Counted from the first letter of the stretch, positions 20,433 to 33,379 are shown. The stretch: DNA of 64,000 nt from Doryteuthis pealeii (GCA_023376005.1 CM042148.1:75327012-75391011); one strand, 5' to 3'. Made by a program: numbers and translations. The notes: a model not told the origin generated them from the letters alone.

Positions 20433-23400
20433 GACAAGTTGTGTATCTGTTTATTAGGACTTGGGGGGTGGCTTGCCCTCCAACTATAGGTTTATACGGG
20501 GCCCCTATTCTACTCTCCATATCTCCACAGAGGTGTTTGGCTCACCAGTCTTTGAATCGCCGCGTAACACGCTTGCCTTTGTACACTCCATGTTTGTATG
20601 AAGATGACCACCACGTGGCTCCTATACAAGTTGTGTATCTGTTTATTAGGACTTGGGGGGGGCTTGCCCTCCAACTATAGGTTTATACGGGGCCCTATTC
20701 TACTCTCCATATCTCCATAGAGGTGTTTGGCTCACCAGTCTTTGAATCGCCGCGTAACACTCTTGCCTTTGTACACTCCCATGTTTGCATGAAGATGACC
20801 ACCACGTGGCTCCTATACAAGTTGTGTATCTGTTTATTAGGACTTGGGGGGGGGGCTTGCCCTCCAACTATAGGTTTATACGGGCCCCTATTCTACTCTC
20901 CATATCTCCATAGAGGTGTTTGGCTCACCAGTCTTTGAATCGCCGCGTAACACGCTTGCCTTGTACACTCCCATGTTTGCATGAAGATGACCACCACGTG
21001 GCTCCTATACAAGTTGTGTATCTGTTTATTAGGACTTGGGGGGGGGCTTGCCCTCCAACTATAGGTTTATACGGGGCCCCTATTCTACTCTCCATATCTC
21101 CATAGAGGTGTTTGGCTCACCAGTCTTTGAAATCGCCGCGTAACACTCTTGCCTTTGTACACTCCCATGTTTGCATGAAGATGACCACCACGTGGCTCCT
21201 ACAAGTTGTGTATCTGTATTAGGACTTGGGGGGGGGCTTGCCCTCCAACTATAGGTTTATACGGGGCCCCTATTCTACTCTCCATATCTCCATAGAGGTG
21301 TTTGGCTCACCAGTCTTTGAATCGCCGCGTAACACTCTTGCCTTTGTACACTCCCATGTTTGCATGAAGATGACCACCACGTGGCTCCTATACAAGTTGT
21401 GTATCTGTTTATTAGGACTTGGGGGGGGGCTTGCCCTCCAACTATAGGTTTATACGGGGCCCCTATTCTACTCTCCATATCTCCATAGAGGTGTTTGGCT
21501 CACCAGTCTTTGAATCGCCGCGTAACACGCTTGCCTTTGTACACTCCCATGTTTGCATGAAGATGACCACCACGTGGCTCCTATACAAGTTGTGTATCTG
21601 TTTATTAGGACTTGGGGGGGGGGCTTGCCCTCCAACTATAGGTTTATACGGGGCCCCTATTCTACTCTCCATATCTCCATAGAGGTGTTTGGCTCACCAG
21701 TCTTTGAATCGCCGCGTAACACGCTTGCCTTTGTACACTCCCATGTTTGCATGAAGATGACCACCACGTGGCTCCTATACAAGTTGTGTATCTGTTTATT
21801 AGGACTTGGGGGTGGCTTGCCCTCCAACTATAGGTTTATACGGGGCACCTATTCTACACTCCATATCTCCATAGAGGTGTTTGGCTCACCAGTCTTTGAA
21901 TCGCCGCGTAACACTCTTGCCTTTGTACACTCCCATGTTTGCATGAAGATGACCACCACGTGGCTCCTATACAAGTTGTGTATCTGTTTATTAGGACTTG
22001 GGGTGGCTTGCCTCCAACTATAGGTTTATACGGGGCACCTATTCTACACTCCATATCTCCATAGAGGTGTTTGGCTCACCAGTCTTTGAATCGCCGCGTA
22101 ACACTCTTGCCTTTGTACACTCCATGTTTGCATGAAGATGACCACCACGTGGCTCCTATACAAGTTGTGTATCTGTTTATTAGGACTTGGGGTGGCTTGC
22201 CCTCCAACTATAGGTTTATACGGGGCACCTATTCTACACTCCATATCTCATAGAGGTGTTTGGCTCACCAGTCTTTGAATCGCCGCGTAACACTCTTGCC
22301 TTTGTACACTCCCATGTTTGCATGAAGATGACCACCACGTGGCTCCTATACAAGTTGTGTATCTGTTTATTAGGACTTGGGGGTGGCTTGCCCTCCAACT
22401 ATAGGTTTATACGGGCACCTATTCTACACTCCATATCTCCATAGAGGTGTTTGGCTCACCAGTCTTTGAATCGCCGCGTAACACTCTTGCCTTTGTACAC
22501 TCCCATGTTTGCATGAAGATGACCACCACGTGGCTCCTATACAAGTTGTGTATCTGTTTATTAGGACTTGGGGTGGCTTGCCCTCCAACTATAGGTTTAT
22601 ACGGGCACCTATTCTACACTCCATATCTCCATAGAGGTGTTTGGCTCACCAGTCTTTGAATCGCCGCGTAACACTCTTGCCTTTGTACACTCCCATGTTT
22701 GCATGGAGATGACCACCACGTGGCTCCTATACAAGTTGTGTATCTGTTTATTAGGACTTGGGGGTGGCTTGCCCTCCAACTATAGGTTTATACGGGGCAC
22801 CTATTCTACACTCCATATCTCCATAGAGGTGTTTGGCTCACCAGTCTTTGAATCGCCGCGTAACACTCTTGCCTTTGTACACTCCCATGTTTGCATGGAG
22901 ATGACCACCACGTGGCTCCTATACAAGTTGTGTATCTGTTTATTAGGACTTGGGGGTGGCTTGCCCTCCAACTATAGGTTTTATACGGAGCCCCTATTCT
23001 ACACTCCATATCTCCATAGAGGTGTTTGGCTCACCAGTCTTTGAATCGCCGCGTAACACTCTTGCCTTTGTACACTCCCATGTTTGCATGGAGATGACCA
23101 CCACGTGGCTCCTATACAAGTTGTGTATCTGTTTATTAGGACTTGGGGTGGCTTGCCTCCAACTATAGGTTTATACGGGGCACCTATTCTACACTCCATA
23201 TCTCCATAGAGGTGTTTGGCTCACCAGTCTTTGAATCGCCGCGTAACACTCTTGCCTTTGTACACTCCCATGTTTGCATGGAGATGACCACCACGTGGCT
23301 CCTATACAAGTTGTGTATCTGTTTATTAGGACTTGGGGTGGCTTGCCCTCCAACTATAGGTTTATACGGGGCACCTATTCTACACTCCATATCTCCATAG

Positions 23401-26400
23401 AGGTGTTTGGCTCACCAGTCTTTGAATCGCCGCGTAACACTCTTGCCTTTGTACACTCCCATGTTTGCATGAAGATGACCACCACGTGGCTCCTATACAA
23501 GTTGTGTATCTGTTTATTAGGACTTGGGGTGGCTTGCCCTCCAACTATAGGTTTATACGGGGCACCTATTCTACACTCCATATCTCCATAGAGGTGTTTG
23601 GCTCACCAGTCTTTGAATCGCCGCGTAACACTCTTGCCTTTGTACACTCCATGTTTGCATGGAGATGACCACCACGTGGCTCCTATACAAGTTGTGTATC
23701 TGTTTATTAGGACTTGGGGGTGGCTTGCCCTCCAACTATAGGTTTATACGGAGCCCCTATTCTACACTCCATATCTCCATAGAGGTGTTTGGCTCACCAG
23801 TCTTTGAATCGCCGCGTAACACTCTTGCCTTTGTACACTCCCCATGTTTGCATGGAGATGACCACCACGTGGCTCCTATACAAGTTGTGTATCTGTTTAT
23901 TAGGACTTGGGGGTGGCTTGCCCTCCAACTATAGGTTTATACGGGCACCTATTCTACACTCCATATCTCCATAGAGGTGTTTGGCTCACCAATCTTTGAA
24001 TCGCCGCGTAACACTCTTGCCTTTGTACACTCCCATGTTTGCATGAAGATGACCACCACGTGGCTCCTATACAAGTTGTGTATCTGTTTATTAGGACTTG
24101 GGGTGGCTTGCCCTCCAACTATAGGTTTATACGGGCACCTATTCTACACTCCATATCTCCATAGAGGTGTTTGGCTCACCAATCTTTGAATCGCCGCGTA
24201 ACACTCTTGCCTTTGTACACTCCCATGTTTGCATGGAGATGACCACCACGTGGCTCCTATACAAGTTGTGTATCTGTTTATTAGGACTTGGGGTGGCTTG
24301 CCCTCCAACTATAGGTTTATACGGGGCACCTATTCTACACTCCATATCTCCATAGAGGTGTTTGGCTCACCAGTCTTTGAATCGCCGCGTAACACTCTTG
24401 CCTTTGTACACTCCCATGTTGCATGGAGATGACCACCACGTGGCTCCTATACAAGTTGTGTATCTGTTTTATTAGGACTTGGGGTGGCTTGCCCTCCAAC
24501 TATAGGTTTATACGGGGCACCTATTCTACACTCCATATCTCCATAGAGGTGTTTGGCTCACCAGTCTTTGAATCGCCGCGTAACACTCTTGCCTTTGTAC
24601 ACTCCCATGTTTGCATGGAGATGACCACCACGTGGCTCCTATACAAGTTGTGTATCTGTTTATTAGGACTTGGGGTGGGGCTTGCCCTCCAACTATAGGT
24701 TTATACGGGGCACCTATTCTACACTCCATATCTCCATAGAGGTGTTTGGCTCACCAGTCTTTGAATCGCCGCGTAACACTCTTGCCTTTGTACACTCCCA
24801 TGTTTGCATGGAGATGACCACCACATGGCTCCTATACAAGTTGTGTATCTGTTTATTAGGACTTGGGGGGGGGGCTTGCCCTCCAACTATAGGTTTATAC
24901 GGAGCCCCTATTCTACACTCCATATCTCCATAGAGGTGTTTGGCTCACCAGTCTTTGAATCGCCGCGTAACACTCTTGCCTTTGTACACTCCCATGTTTG
25001 CATGGAGATGACCACCACGTGGCTCCTATACAAGTTGTGTATCTGTTTATTAGGACTTGGGGTGGCTTGCCCTCCAACTATAGGTTTATACGGAGCCCCT
25101 ATTCTACACTCCATATCTCCATAGAGGTGTTTGGCTCACCAGTCTTTGAATCGCCGCGTAACACTCTTGCCTTTGTACACTCCCATGTTTGCATGGAGAT
25201 GACCACCACGTGGCTCCTATACAAGTTGTGTATCTGTTTATTAGGACTTGGGGTGGGGCTTGCCCTCCAACTATAGGTTTATACGGGGCACCTATTCTAC
25301 ACTCCATATCTCCATAGAGGTGTTTGGCTCACCAGTCTTTGAATCGCCGCGTAACACTCTTGCCTTTGTACACTCCATGTTTGCATGGAGATGACCACCA
25401 CGTGGCTCCTATACAAGTTGTGTATCTGTTTATTAGGACTTGGGGGTGGCTTGCCCTCCAACTATAGGTTTATACGGGGCACCTATTCTACACTCCATAT
25501 CTCCATAGAGGTGTTTGGCTCACCAGTCTTTGAATCGCCGCGTAACACTCTTGCCTTTGTACACTCCCATGTTTGCATGGAGATGACCACCACGTGGCTC
25601 CTATACAAGTTGTGTATCTGTTTATTAGGACTTGGGGTGGGGCTTGCCCTCCAACTATAGGTTTTATACGGGCACCTATTCTACACTCCATATCTCCATA
25701 GAGGTGTTTGGCTCACCAGTCTTTGAATCGCCGCGTAACACTCTTGCCTTTGTACACTCCATGTTTGCATGGAGATGACCACCACATGGCTCCTATACAA
25801 GTTGTGTATCTGTTTATTAGGACTTGGGGTGGGGCTTGCCCTCCAACTATAGGTTTATACGGGCACCTATTCTACACTCCATATCTCCATAGAGGTGTTT
25901 GGCTCACCAGTCTTTGAATCGCCGCGTAACACTCTTGCCTTTGTACACTCCCATGTTTGCATGGAGATGACCACCACATGGCTCCTATACAAGTTGTGTA
26001 TCTGTTTATTAGGACTTGGGGGGGGGCTTGCCCTCCAACTATAGGTTTATACGGAGCCCCTATTCTACACTCCATATCTCCATAGAGGTGTTTGGCTCAC
26101 CAGTCTTTGAATCGCCGCGTAACACTCTTGCCTTTGTACACTCCCATGTTTGCATGGAGATGACCACCACGTGGCTCCTATACAAGTTGTGTATCTGTTT
26201 ATTAGGACTTGGGGGTGGGCTTGCCTCCAACTATAGTTTATACGGGCACCTATTCTACACTCCATATCTCCATAGAGGTGTTTGGCTCACCAGTCTTTGA
26301 ATCGCCGCGTAACACTCTTGCCTTTGTACACTCCCATGTTTGCATGGAGATGACCACCACGTGGCTCCTATACAAGTTGTGTATCTGTTTATTAGGACTT

Positions 26401-27328
26401 GGGGGTGGCTTGCCCTCCAACTATAGGTTTATACGGGGCACCTATTCTACACTCCATATCTCCATAGAGGTGTTTGGCTCACCAGTCTTTGAATCGCCGC
26501 GTAACACTCTTGCCTTTGTACACTCCCATGTTTGCATGGAGATGACCACCACGTGGCTCCTATACAAGTTGTGTATCTGTTTATTAGGACTTGGGGTGGG
26601 GCTTGCCTCCAACTATAGGTTTATACGGGGGCACCTATTCTACACTCCATATCTCATAGAGGTGTTTGGCTCACCAGTCTTTGAATCGCCGCGTAACACT
26701 CTTGCCTTTGTACACTCCCATGTTTGCATGAGATGACCACCACATGGCTCCTATACAAGTTGTGTATCTGTTTATTAGGACTTGGGGGGGGGCTTGCCCT
26801 CCAACTATAGGTTTATACGGAGCCCCTATTCTACACTCCATATCTCCAAGAGTGTTTGGCTCACCAGTCTTTGAATCGCCGCGTAACACTCTTGCCTTTG
26901 TACACTCCCATGTTTGCATGGAGATGACCACCACGTGGCTCCTATACAATTGTGTATCTGTTTATTAGGACTTGGGGTGGGGCTTGCCCTCCAACTATAG
27001 GTTTATACGGGCACCTATTCTACACTCCATATCTCATAGAGGTGTTTGGCTCACCAGTCTTTGAATCGCCGCGTAACACTCTTGCCTTTGTACACTCTCA
27101 TATTGCATGGAGATGACCACCACGTGGCTCCTATACAAGTTGTGTATCTGTTTATTAGGACTTGGGGGGGGCTTGCCCTCCAACTATAGGCTTATACGGG
27201 GCCCCTATTCTACTCTCCATATCACCATAGAGGTGTTAGGCTCACGAGTCTTTGAATCGCCACGTAACACGCTTGCCTTTGTACACTCCCATGTTTGCAT
27301 GGAGATGACCACCATGTGGCTCCTATAC
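20433..27328. repeat. ~191-bp satellite array, 36 units
   Basis: GTTGTGTATCTG recurs at 20,438, 20,630, 20,821, 21,013 ... 26,950 (one base lost), 27,139, giving 36 starts and spacings of 189-194 bp. A unit runs through 'gtttattaggacttgggg' (variable G run), 'ctccaactataggtttatac', 'catatctccatagaggtgtt', 'agtctttgaatcgccgcgta' and 'gatgaccaccacgtggctcc'. Most units carry CACGTG; four read CACATG. The first seven units and the last share TACTCTCC, while inner units have TACACTCC. The edge units therefore keep a state that has been replaced inside. Most length changes fall in the G run and nearby homopolymers. No unit boundary shows a transposon terminus. Confidence 0.98.
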
Positions 27329-27640
27329 GAACAACCTTTTGATGTAGGTCTTTCATCCCTTCGTTTAACTTTTGACACCGTTTTGTATTGTATGTTAAAT
27401 CCTGCTCAGACAATCAAGCCCATATCTGTTATGTATCTCTTTGTTGGAATTTGTTTTATATATTCACCTGCGTTCCGAGACTTTTCTGAGGCTTCCTAAC
27501 GTATTATAAGAAGTGGTAGTAGCTACTGAAGCTAACACCACCTTTGAATCTAATTCTTATTAAATTGATAATTACTGATGACTTTGTAGCTAAGACAGAG
27601 AAGTATAAAATTATACTTTTGGGGTGTTAGTATTGGTTTG
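27329..27640. other. Right flank of satellite
   Basis: The last unit breaks after 'cctatac' into unique sequence. A frame running out of the array to 27,499 is not supported by any motif. Confidence 0.4.
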
Positions 27641-27700
27641 GTTTGGTTTCTTTGTTTAATGGCATATCAATCTTCCTGGGTTATTAATTGCCAAAGCCAT
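27640..27700 (-). mobile_element. 5S-SINE-type tail fragment
   Basis: Minus strand 'ggcaattaataacccaggaa' then 'gattgatatgccattaaaca': diverged version of the shared SINE tail. Confidence 0.55.
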
Positions 27701-27808
27701 CCTTGTAGAAGAATAGTAGTGTTACTATTTAACCCATAGCTGGATGAAGTAACGGTTCATACCGTGCCAATCCTATGCTTATTTTTTAAGATACTTTTAA
27801 TGGTATGC

Positions 27809-28313
27809 AAGTAAAGTTGGCGGAGTGGCCTATTTTTGAGATCAACTGAACATCAAGTCTATCCCCTTTTTGCTAGCAGTAGATCAGAGACATTGATTTT
27901 GCAAAGGTAGAGCCCCACACCTACCGTCAGCACCCAGTTGCTTTACTGCACAGATCCGATTACCCAAGCTATGCTACTCATGCTACTTAGATACAGATAA
28001 ATATTGTAAGAACTAATACAACGAGATTATAAGATTAAGTATGGGTATACAACCACGGGTATACACAGAAGTATATGTTGTATGTTAAGACGACTAAACA
28101 ACAGTTTATAAGGAGGTGTACTGTTTTTTTTTTATGTATCTGCATATAGGTATTGTTGCATGCAGTTTGATTGCCAACGTTCTTGGAATATTCTGATGGT
28201 TTTACAAAGAAACCTACCAGATTACTTCAATTAGAGTTAGCGGGGGTCGGCATCGAACTAGGAACCTTGTGATTCCTAGCCAGGTGCTCCACCGACTGAG
28301 CTAAATAGACTGC

Positions 28314-28315
<2 letters not shown>
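27809..28315 (-). mobile_element. SINE-A split by an insertion
   Basis: The minus-strand head (box A 'agctcagtcggtggagcacc', box B GTTCGATGCC) lies at 28,238-28,315 and the body at 27,809-27,990. About 245 bp of unrelated AT-rich sequence (27,991-28,237) separates 'atgagtagcat' from the head. A later insertion is the simplest reading. Confidence 0.7.

Positions 28316-28361
<46 letters not shown>
28316..28361. repeat. (TA)n microsatellite
   Basis: About 22 TA units directly before the split SINE-A head. Confidence 0.97.
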
Positions 28362-28363
<2 letters not shown>

Positions 28364-28494
28364 CACTTAATGAAAATCAAAAATTAATTTTCTACTTTCC
28401 TTTATTATAAACATAATAAGGTGTATGGGAGATTTCAATGCTGAATAACATCTCTTTTCTGAGTTACAGGACGACACGCACATACATTACCATA

Positions 28495-28862
28495 TGTACT
28501 AGCAAAATAAAAAACACCATCCGGGTGATGTAAAAATAGATTTTTGAAACATATTGCCTGAGGGGTGGGAGTTAAAAATTCAATGGCAGCGAGTTTGTAT
28601 CCTAAATAAAACAATTTGAAAAGGGAACTTTAAATATGTATTAAAATAAAACAAACTATATATATAAATATATAATACCAGTCATGTATTTATTAAAACT
28701 TGTTTTAAAAAACAATGAGGACTGTCTAATGTTGCATGTTCAAATTTTGAGTGTATCTATTCTATTTTATGACGATTTTGGGTAATGTGATGTAAGCAGT
28801 GACGTAGTTTTTGTTAGAGACAAAACCGGAAACGAATCTCCATTAATACCATGCATATCTAG
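28495..28862 (+). mobile_element. Family-G repeat, near full length
   Basis: Starts 'actagcaaaataaaaaacac' with 'ccatccgggtgatgtaaaaa' and ends 'gaaacgaatctccattaata'. Reverse copy at 48,975-49,402. Both ends abut short TA-containing sequence. Confidence 0.82.
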
Positions 28863-29307
28863 CAGGTGTCCTTTTTAAGATCCACGAGAGCGACTCTTGT
28901 TGTATACGGCTTGATTGCCTGCGTTTGAATGTTCGTGTGCATTTTACAAAATCAGAATTTAATACGAACAGAGGATTACAATTGTTACAATTGAAGTTGC
29001 CTTGTTGCTCAGCAGGTAACGTCATATATTTCTGCCTTTTTAGTTAACAGTGAATCCACACGCATCTGATGTTTAAATGGCGGCCTTCATATTAGAAAGG
29101 AGCACCTTGAAATTGACTATGGCCACGCAAGACATCTTTTCGTGACAATCCCGTGATATCAAGCAATACCTGCTCCTGATAAAATCTATATGGTCACTGA
29201 GTGAACCCCGTTCCCAAAATTTCAATAACATGCATCTAAAAAAAAAGAGCAGTCTATATAATTAGATAACGTGTTTCCCCGAAAATAAGAACGGACTTGT
29301 ATTAGTT

Positions 29308-29310
<3 letters not shown>
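28863..29310. other. Nothing recognised
   Basis: No repeat or frame that I can support. Confidence 0.45.
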
Positions 29311-29311
<1 letters not shown>

Positions 29312-29376
<65 letters not shown>

Positions 29377-29377
29377 A

Positions 29378-29435
<58 letters not shown>

Positions 29436-29491
29436 CGCTCACTCACTCTCACTCACTCTCACTCACTCTCTCTCTCTTCTCTTGTTTTCTC

Positions 29492-29546
<55 letters not shown>

Positions 29547-29650
29547 CTCGCTCTCTCTTGCTCACTTCCTTCTCTCTCTTGCTCACTCACCTCCTCTCTC
29601 TTGCTCACTCACCCTCTCTCTCTTGCTCACTCTGTCTTCTACACTCTGTA
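29312..29650. repeat. Compound (CT)n, (TA)n, (CTGT)n tract
   Basis: About 60 bp of CT, mixed CTAT/CACT, TA (29,414-29,436), CACT repeats, CTGT (29,492-29,518), CT again, then four repeats of a ~27-bp 'ctctctcttgctcactcacc' motif. Confidence 0.93.
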
Positions 29651-29939
29651 AATTATTTTCGGAAGATGTCGAGTGTTTGCGTCGCATTATGTGATTGTGA
29701 AGAATTCTTATTTTTTCCGTCGGTTCTTGCTCTCAACTAGGGCTTATTCTATAATGAAATCATTCTAAAAAAAATCAAGATAAATCTTATTATGCAGGTA
29801 GGTCTTATTTTCGAGGAAACACGATATTATTGAAGCCGCAGGTTTTATATATGATTTTCCTTCTCCTGGACGGGTACATGTTCTGGATAAGTACGTACTC
29901 AAATCGTCACAGGTAGGATGAGATTCAAGGTTGCAAGTA

Positions 29940-30045
29940 TGAGGCATCGAGCGAGGGTCGAACTCGCTATTCCGTAGTAATGGATCTGTGAGACTATCTT
30001 GATAACCGCTACACCAAGAGATAACGCACCGGGTGTGAATTCTGA
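29940..30045 (-). mobile_element. SINE-C head
   Basis: Minus strand 'cttggtgtagcggttatcaa' (box A-like), 'gatagtctcacagatccatt' and 'gcgagttcgaccctcgctcg' (box B-like GTTCGACCC). Clearest SINE-C head in the window. Confidence 0.75.
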
Positions 30046-30054
30046 GTAGGACAC

Positions 30055-30195
30055 AAAATTTAATCTACTGGTGAGGCTGTTGTTTGGAGCTCTGGGGAAT
30101 GTGGAGTCTGACCTTCATTGCCATTACTCCCATGTCCACTCTTCAAGTAGGCAATATTTTACCTGATACCTGTTAGTATCCCATTTAGGGGTTTA
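30055..30195 (+). mobile_element. SINE-E 3'-body fragment
   Basis: 'ggtgaggctgttgtttggag', 'tggggaatgtggagtctgac', 'gccattactcccatgtccac' and 'cctgttagtatcccatttag' match 57,340-57,465. Confidence 0.65.
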
Positions 30196-30502
30196 AAAGA
30201 CCTGTTTAGAAATATTAATATTAGATAAGACTACGTGAAAACATATAACTGTGTGCAAATAAATAGTTATTATTAAACACGAATAGTTACTTGATATACC
30301 ATATATGCGAATGGAGCTAACTAGCTCAAAAAGGAAAACAAGAGCAGGCATAACTGAATGGGAAAGGTGATCCACTGGGAACTGTACAAGAAATTAAATT
30401 TTTGTCGATGCTACCTGATGAGACTTACGGTCACCCAAACTCTAGTGAAAGACCACCAGATAAGACATGTGAAAACCAACAAGAAATGATATAATAATTA
30501 AC

Positions 30503-30510
30503 TAGCAGGA

Positions 30511-30568
<58 letters not shown>
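30503..30568 (+). mobile_element. Family-G 5' end followed by (TA)n
   Basis: 'aactagcaggacccgc' then a pure TA run (30,517-30,567), similar to the starts at 28,495 and 52,800. Confidence 0.5.
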
Positions 30569-30570
<2 letters not shown>

Positions 30571-30848
30571 AACCCTCAGCACGAGAAGGATGCGACACAA
30601 GGTCAATTTCTTAAGCAGAGTTTAATGGGCTTGAATTCAGAGTTTTCCTTCTCTTAGACTGGTTACCTAGCCATGGTTAAAGAGTCCAGTCTGCCCTGCT
30701 ATTTGCCCATAGCTGAAGGGAGAATTGGATTCATGCCTTTCCCAAGGGTATTAGCGCTATGTGAAATGCCAACAGCTTGGTCCAAGAATTGAACTCGCGT
30801 TGACGAGTCCATTTCCTACGACTCTAACCATTAGACCACGCGCCTCCA
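30568..30848 (-). mobile_element. SINE-B, full length
   Basis: Minus strand: head GGAGGCGCGTGGTCTAATGG, 'gttagagtcgtaggaaatgg', 'cgctaatacccttgggaaag', tail ending 'cgtgctgagggttggtat' against the (TA)n. Confidence 0.92.
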
Positions 30849-30964
30849 TCCAGTATATATATCACAGTATGATGATTTAATTATTACAACGTTTGATATG
30901 TTTACTTAAGAGCTATTACAAAATAGTTCTATATGTAAGATGTATAATAATCTCGATTTAACTC

Positions 30965-31329
30965 TCTGCGATTTTTTTTCTTTCTTCCCTTCTTTTCATC
31001 TTTTCATTATGTTCGATTGAAACAGATTAGCGTTATCGCTTCCGCACGCTCATATCTATTTCCATATTTCCCCTACTTTATTTCTTATTATAATTTCTTT
31101 CTTTATTTATTTATTTCTTATTATATTTTTCTGTGTAGCATGTCCTTTTTCTTCCCTTTCTTCCTTTATGATAAAAACGCAATGGTCCATTATTTAGCTG
31201 AGGGGACCACACTCGTAAGAAATAAGAATTCGGCGGATAAGCAACACCCGATAATCAGGACTTGCATTTTTGCTTTTCATCTTGGACGATTTTGACGGTT
31301 TCACTATTAACCAGAGGGCGTTGCAAGAT
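30965..31329 (+). repeat. Interspersed repeat family H (adjoins copy B)
   Basis: 'ttatgttcgattgaaacaga', 'tagcgttatcgcttccgcac', 'ttatttagctgaggggacca' and 'ccagagggcgttgcaagatg' match 50,510-50,830 (minus) and, in part, 57,655-57,775. It ends exactly where segmental copy B starts. Confidence 0.75.
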
Positions 31330-32264
31330 GATTACGGTCGTATAATTAAAAAAAAAAAAAAGAAAAAAAAAGCAAGTATTAATATGTAGGTAGGATTTCA
31401 GAAGTCTGTCTTAAATAAGCTTTGACGTGAAGATCTATAAGAAAAAGAAAAAGAAAAATAAACTGATGCATCTAAAACATAGATTGTGTTTCCTTGCCGA
31501 CTATCTGCATGTTTTCTACTGGTAAAGCAGGTTACGATGAATTCACTTCCGCAATTGAAATAACCTACTGTTGAAAAAGGGAAATCTAAGCCGCAAGATA
31601 GTAACGTTATATTGCTTGTTTAGGAACACACAAAAATAAACATTGACTAATTCATTATCTGAGAATATCACAGTTTATTTTTTCTAATTAAAATCTACTG
31701 ATAATAATTACAAGTTCTTGGTCTGCAAGAGTGGAAAAGAGAATATCGCTTTCGGCTTGGAAAGTAAATAATTGATTAGTAAAGACGGAAATTATTTTTC
31801 TATCCAAGCTCGACAACAGATTATGTAGATATGGTGAGATAATCGTTTTAAAAAGGCTTTTTTGGAATTTGTTTGACAGGAATGATGAATATACCGTTTT
31901 TTCCAGGGCCGCAGTTTAATTCCTAATTATCATTTGTGCTACGGAGTGAATAAAAAGAAATGGGCGAAAAAGGAGCAAAAAATTCACTTTGTTTAACCCT
32001 CTTCCCTGCAATATTTTGCAATTTTTAATAGCTCCAGAGTACCATACTTTACAGCACAAAAAGAACTGCTCTTTAAAGAAATGTTTGGATTATCTTACGG
32101 TATAATATGTATGTCAAATTCCCACTCATATTTATGAATTTGAAAATATTGGTCAATGAGAAACAATATAGAATGCATTTAAAGTCGTTGTTATTTGTGT
32201 TGAAACCAATTGCAAATTGAACTTTTTGTGATCAGGAGCTACAGAGGAAGATTACAAGGAATAG

Positions 32265-33075
32265 TACAGATTTCTGCCTCAAGGAGTATCTACCCAGGAT
32301 TTCAAGAAGTACTACAGATTTTCTGCTACAAGAAGTAACTACTGATACCGCACTTTTATCTACCCAGAATTTCAAGAAATACTACATATTTTCTGCTACG
32401 AGTATCTACTGATAGCACAATTTTCTACCCAGAATTTCAAGAAATACTATAGATTTCCTGCTACAAGAAGTAACTACTGATACCGCACTTTTTTCTACCC
32501 AGAATTTCAAGAAATACTACAGATTTTCTGCTACAAAGTGTATCTACTGATACCACACTTTTTTTCTACCCAAAATTTCAAGATATACTACATATTTTCT
32601 GCTAAAAGGTGTATCTATTGATACCATACTCTTTTTTACCCAGGATTTCAAGAAATACTACAGATTTTCTGCTACAGGGAGTATCTACTGATACTACACT
32701 CTTTTCTGCCCAGGATTTCAAGAAATACTACAGATTTTCTGCTACAGCGAGTATCTACTGATACTACACTCTTTTCTGCCCAGGATTTCAAGAAATACTA
32801 CAGATTTTCTGCTACAAGGGATATCTACTGATACTATACTCTTTTCTACCCAGGATTTCAAGAAATACTACGGATTTTCTGCTCCGAGGAATATCTACTG
32901 ATACCGCACTTTTTTCTACCCAGAATTTCAAGAAATACTACATATTTTCTGCTACGAGTATCTACTGATACCACACTTTTTTTCTACCCAGGATTTCAAG
33001 ATATACTACAGATTTCCTGCTACAAGGTGTATCTACTGATACCATACTCTTTTCTACTTATGATTTCAAGGAACT
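32265..33075 (+). repeat. 70-bp minisatellite, about 12 units (copy B)
   Basis: Same unit as 930-1,418. Registers fall at 32,303, 32,373, 32,438, 32,508, 32,579, 32,649, 32,719, 32,789, 32,859, 32,929, 32,997 and 33,067. Two units are shortened (65 and 68 bp). The array is about 320 bp longer than in copy A. Confidence 0.95.
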
Positions 33076-33213
33076 GAACAAGGATTAATTAACTGAACCA
33101 AAACTCAATTAGGACTTGAATCTACCATCAGAGGAACTAAACGTCTAAAATGGTGACGAGAATTTTAACAAAAATGGCTACTTAAAAGTTTCCCCCCCCC
33201 AACTCGAAGGAGG

Positions 33214-33360
33214 ATGTCATATCGTGGTGTAGTGATTAGCAATCACATTCATTACTATTGAATAGCAACTTGGGTCGGGTAAATACCTCGGGCATCCCAT
33301 CTTGGTGTAATGGTCAGCAAGATAGTCTCACAGACCTATTACTACTGGATATGTTACATA
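33214..33360 (+). mobile_element. SINE-C fragments (tRNA-like heads), copy B
   Basis: Duplicate of 1,556-1,700 with the same two tandem heads. Confidence 0.6.
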
Positions 33361-33379
33361 ATTGATGGGTTGCATATCA

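Noticed and set aside
20433..27499. Dozens of 60-175-codon frames on both strands across the satellite
   Set aside because: They repeat the same peptide, switch frame with each 1-3-bp length change (units of 189-194 bp), and occur on both strands. They are translations of a satellite.
30415..30460. Hammerhead core CTGATGA with GAC/GTC stem
   Set aside because: No GAAA follows the stem and no cleavage triplet can be placed.
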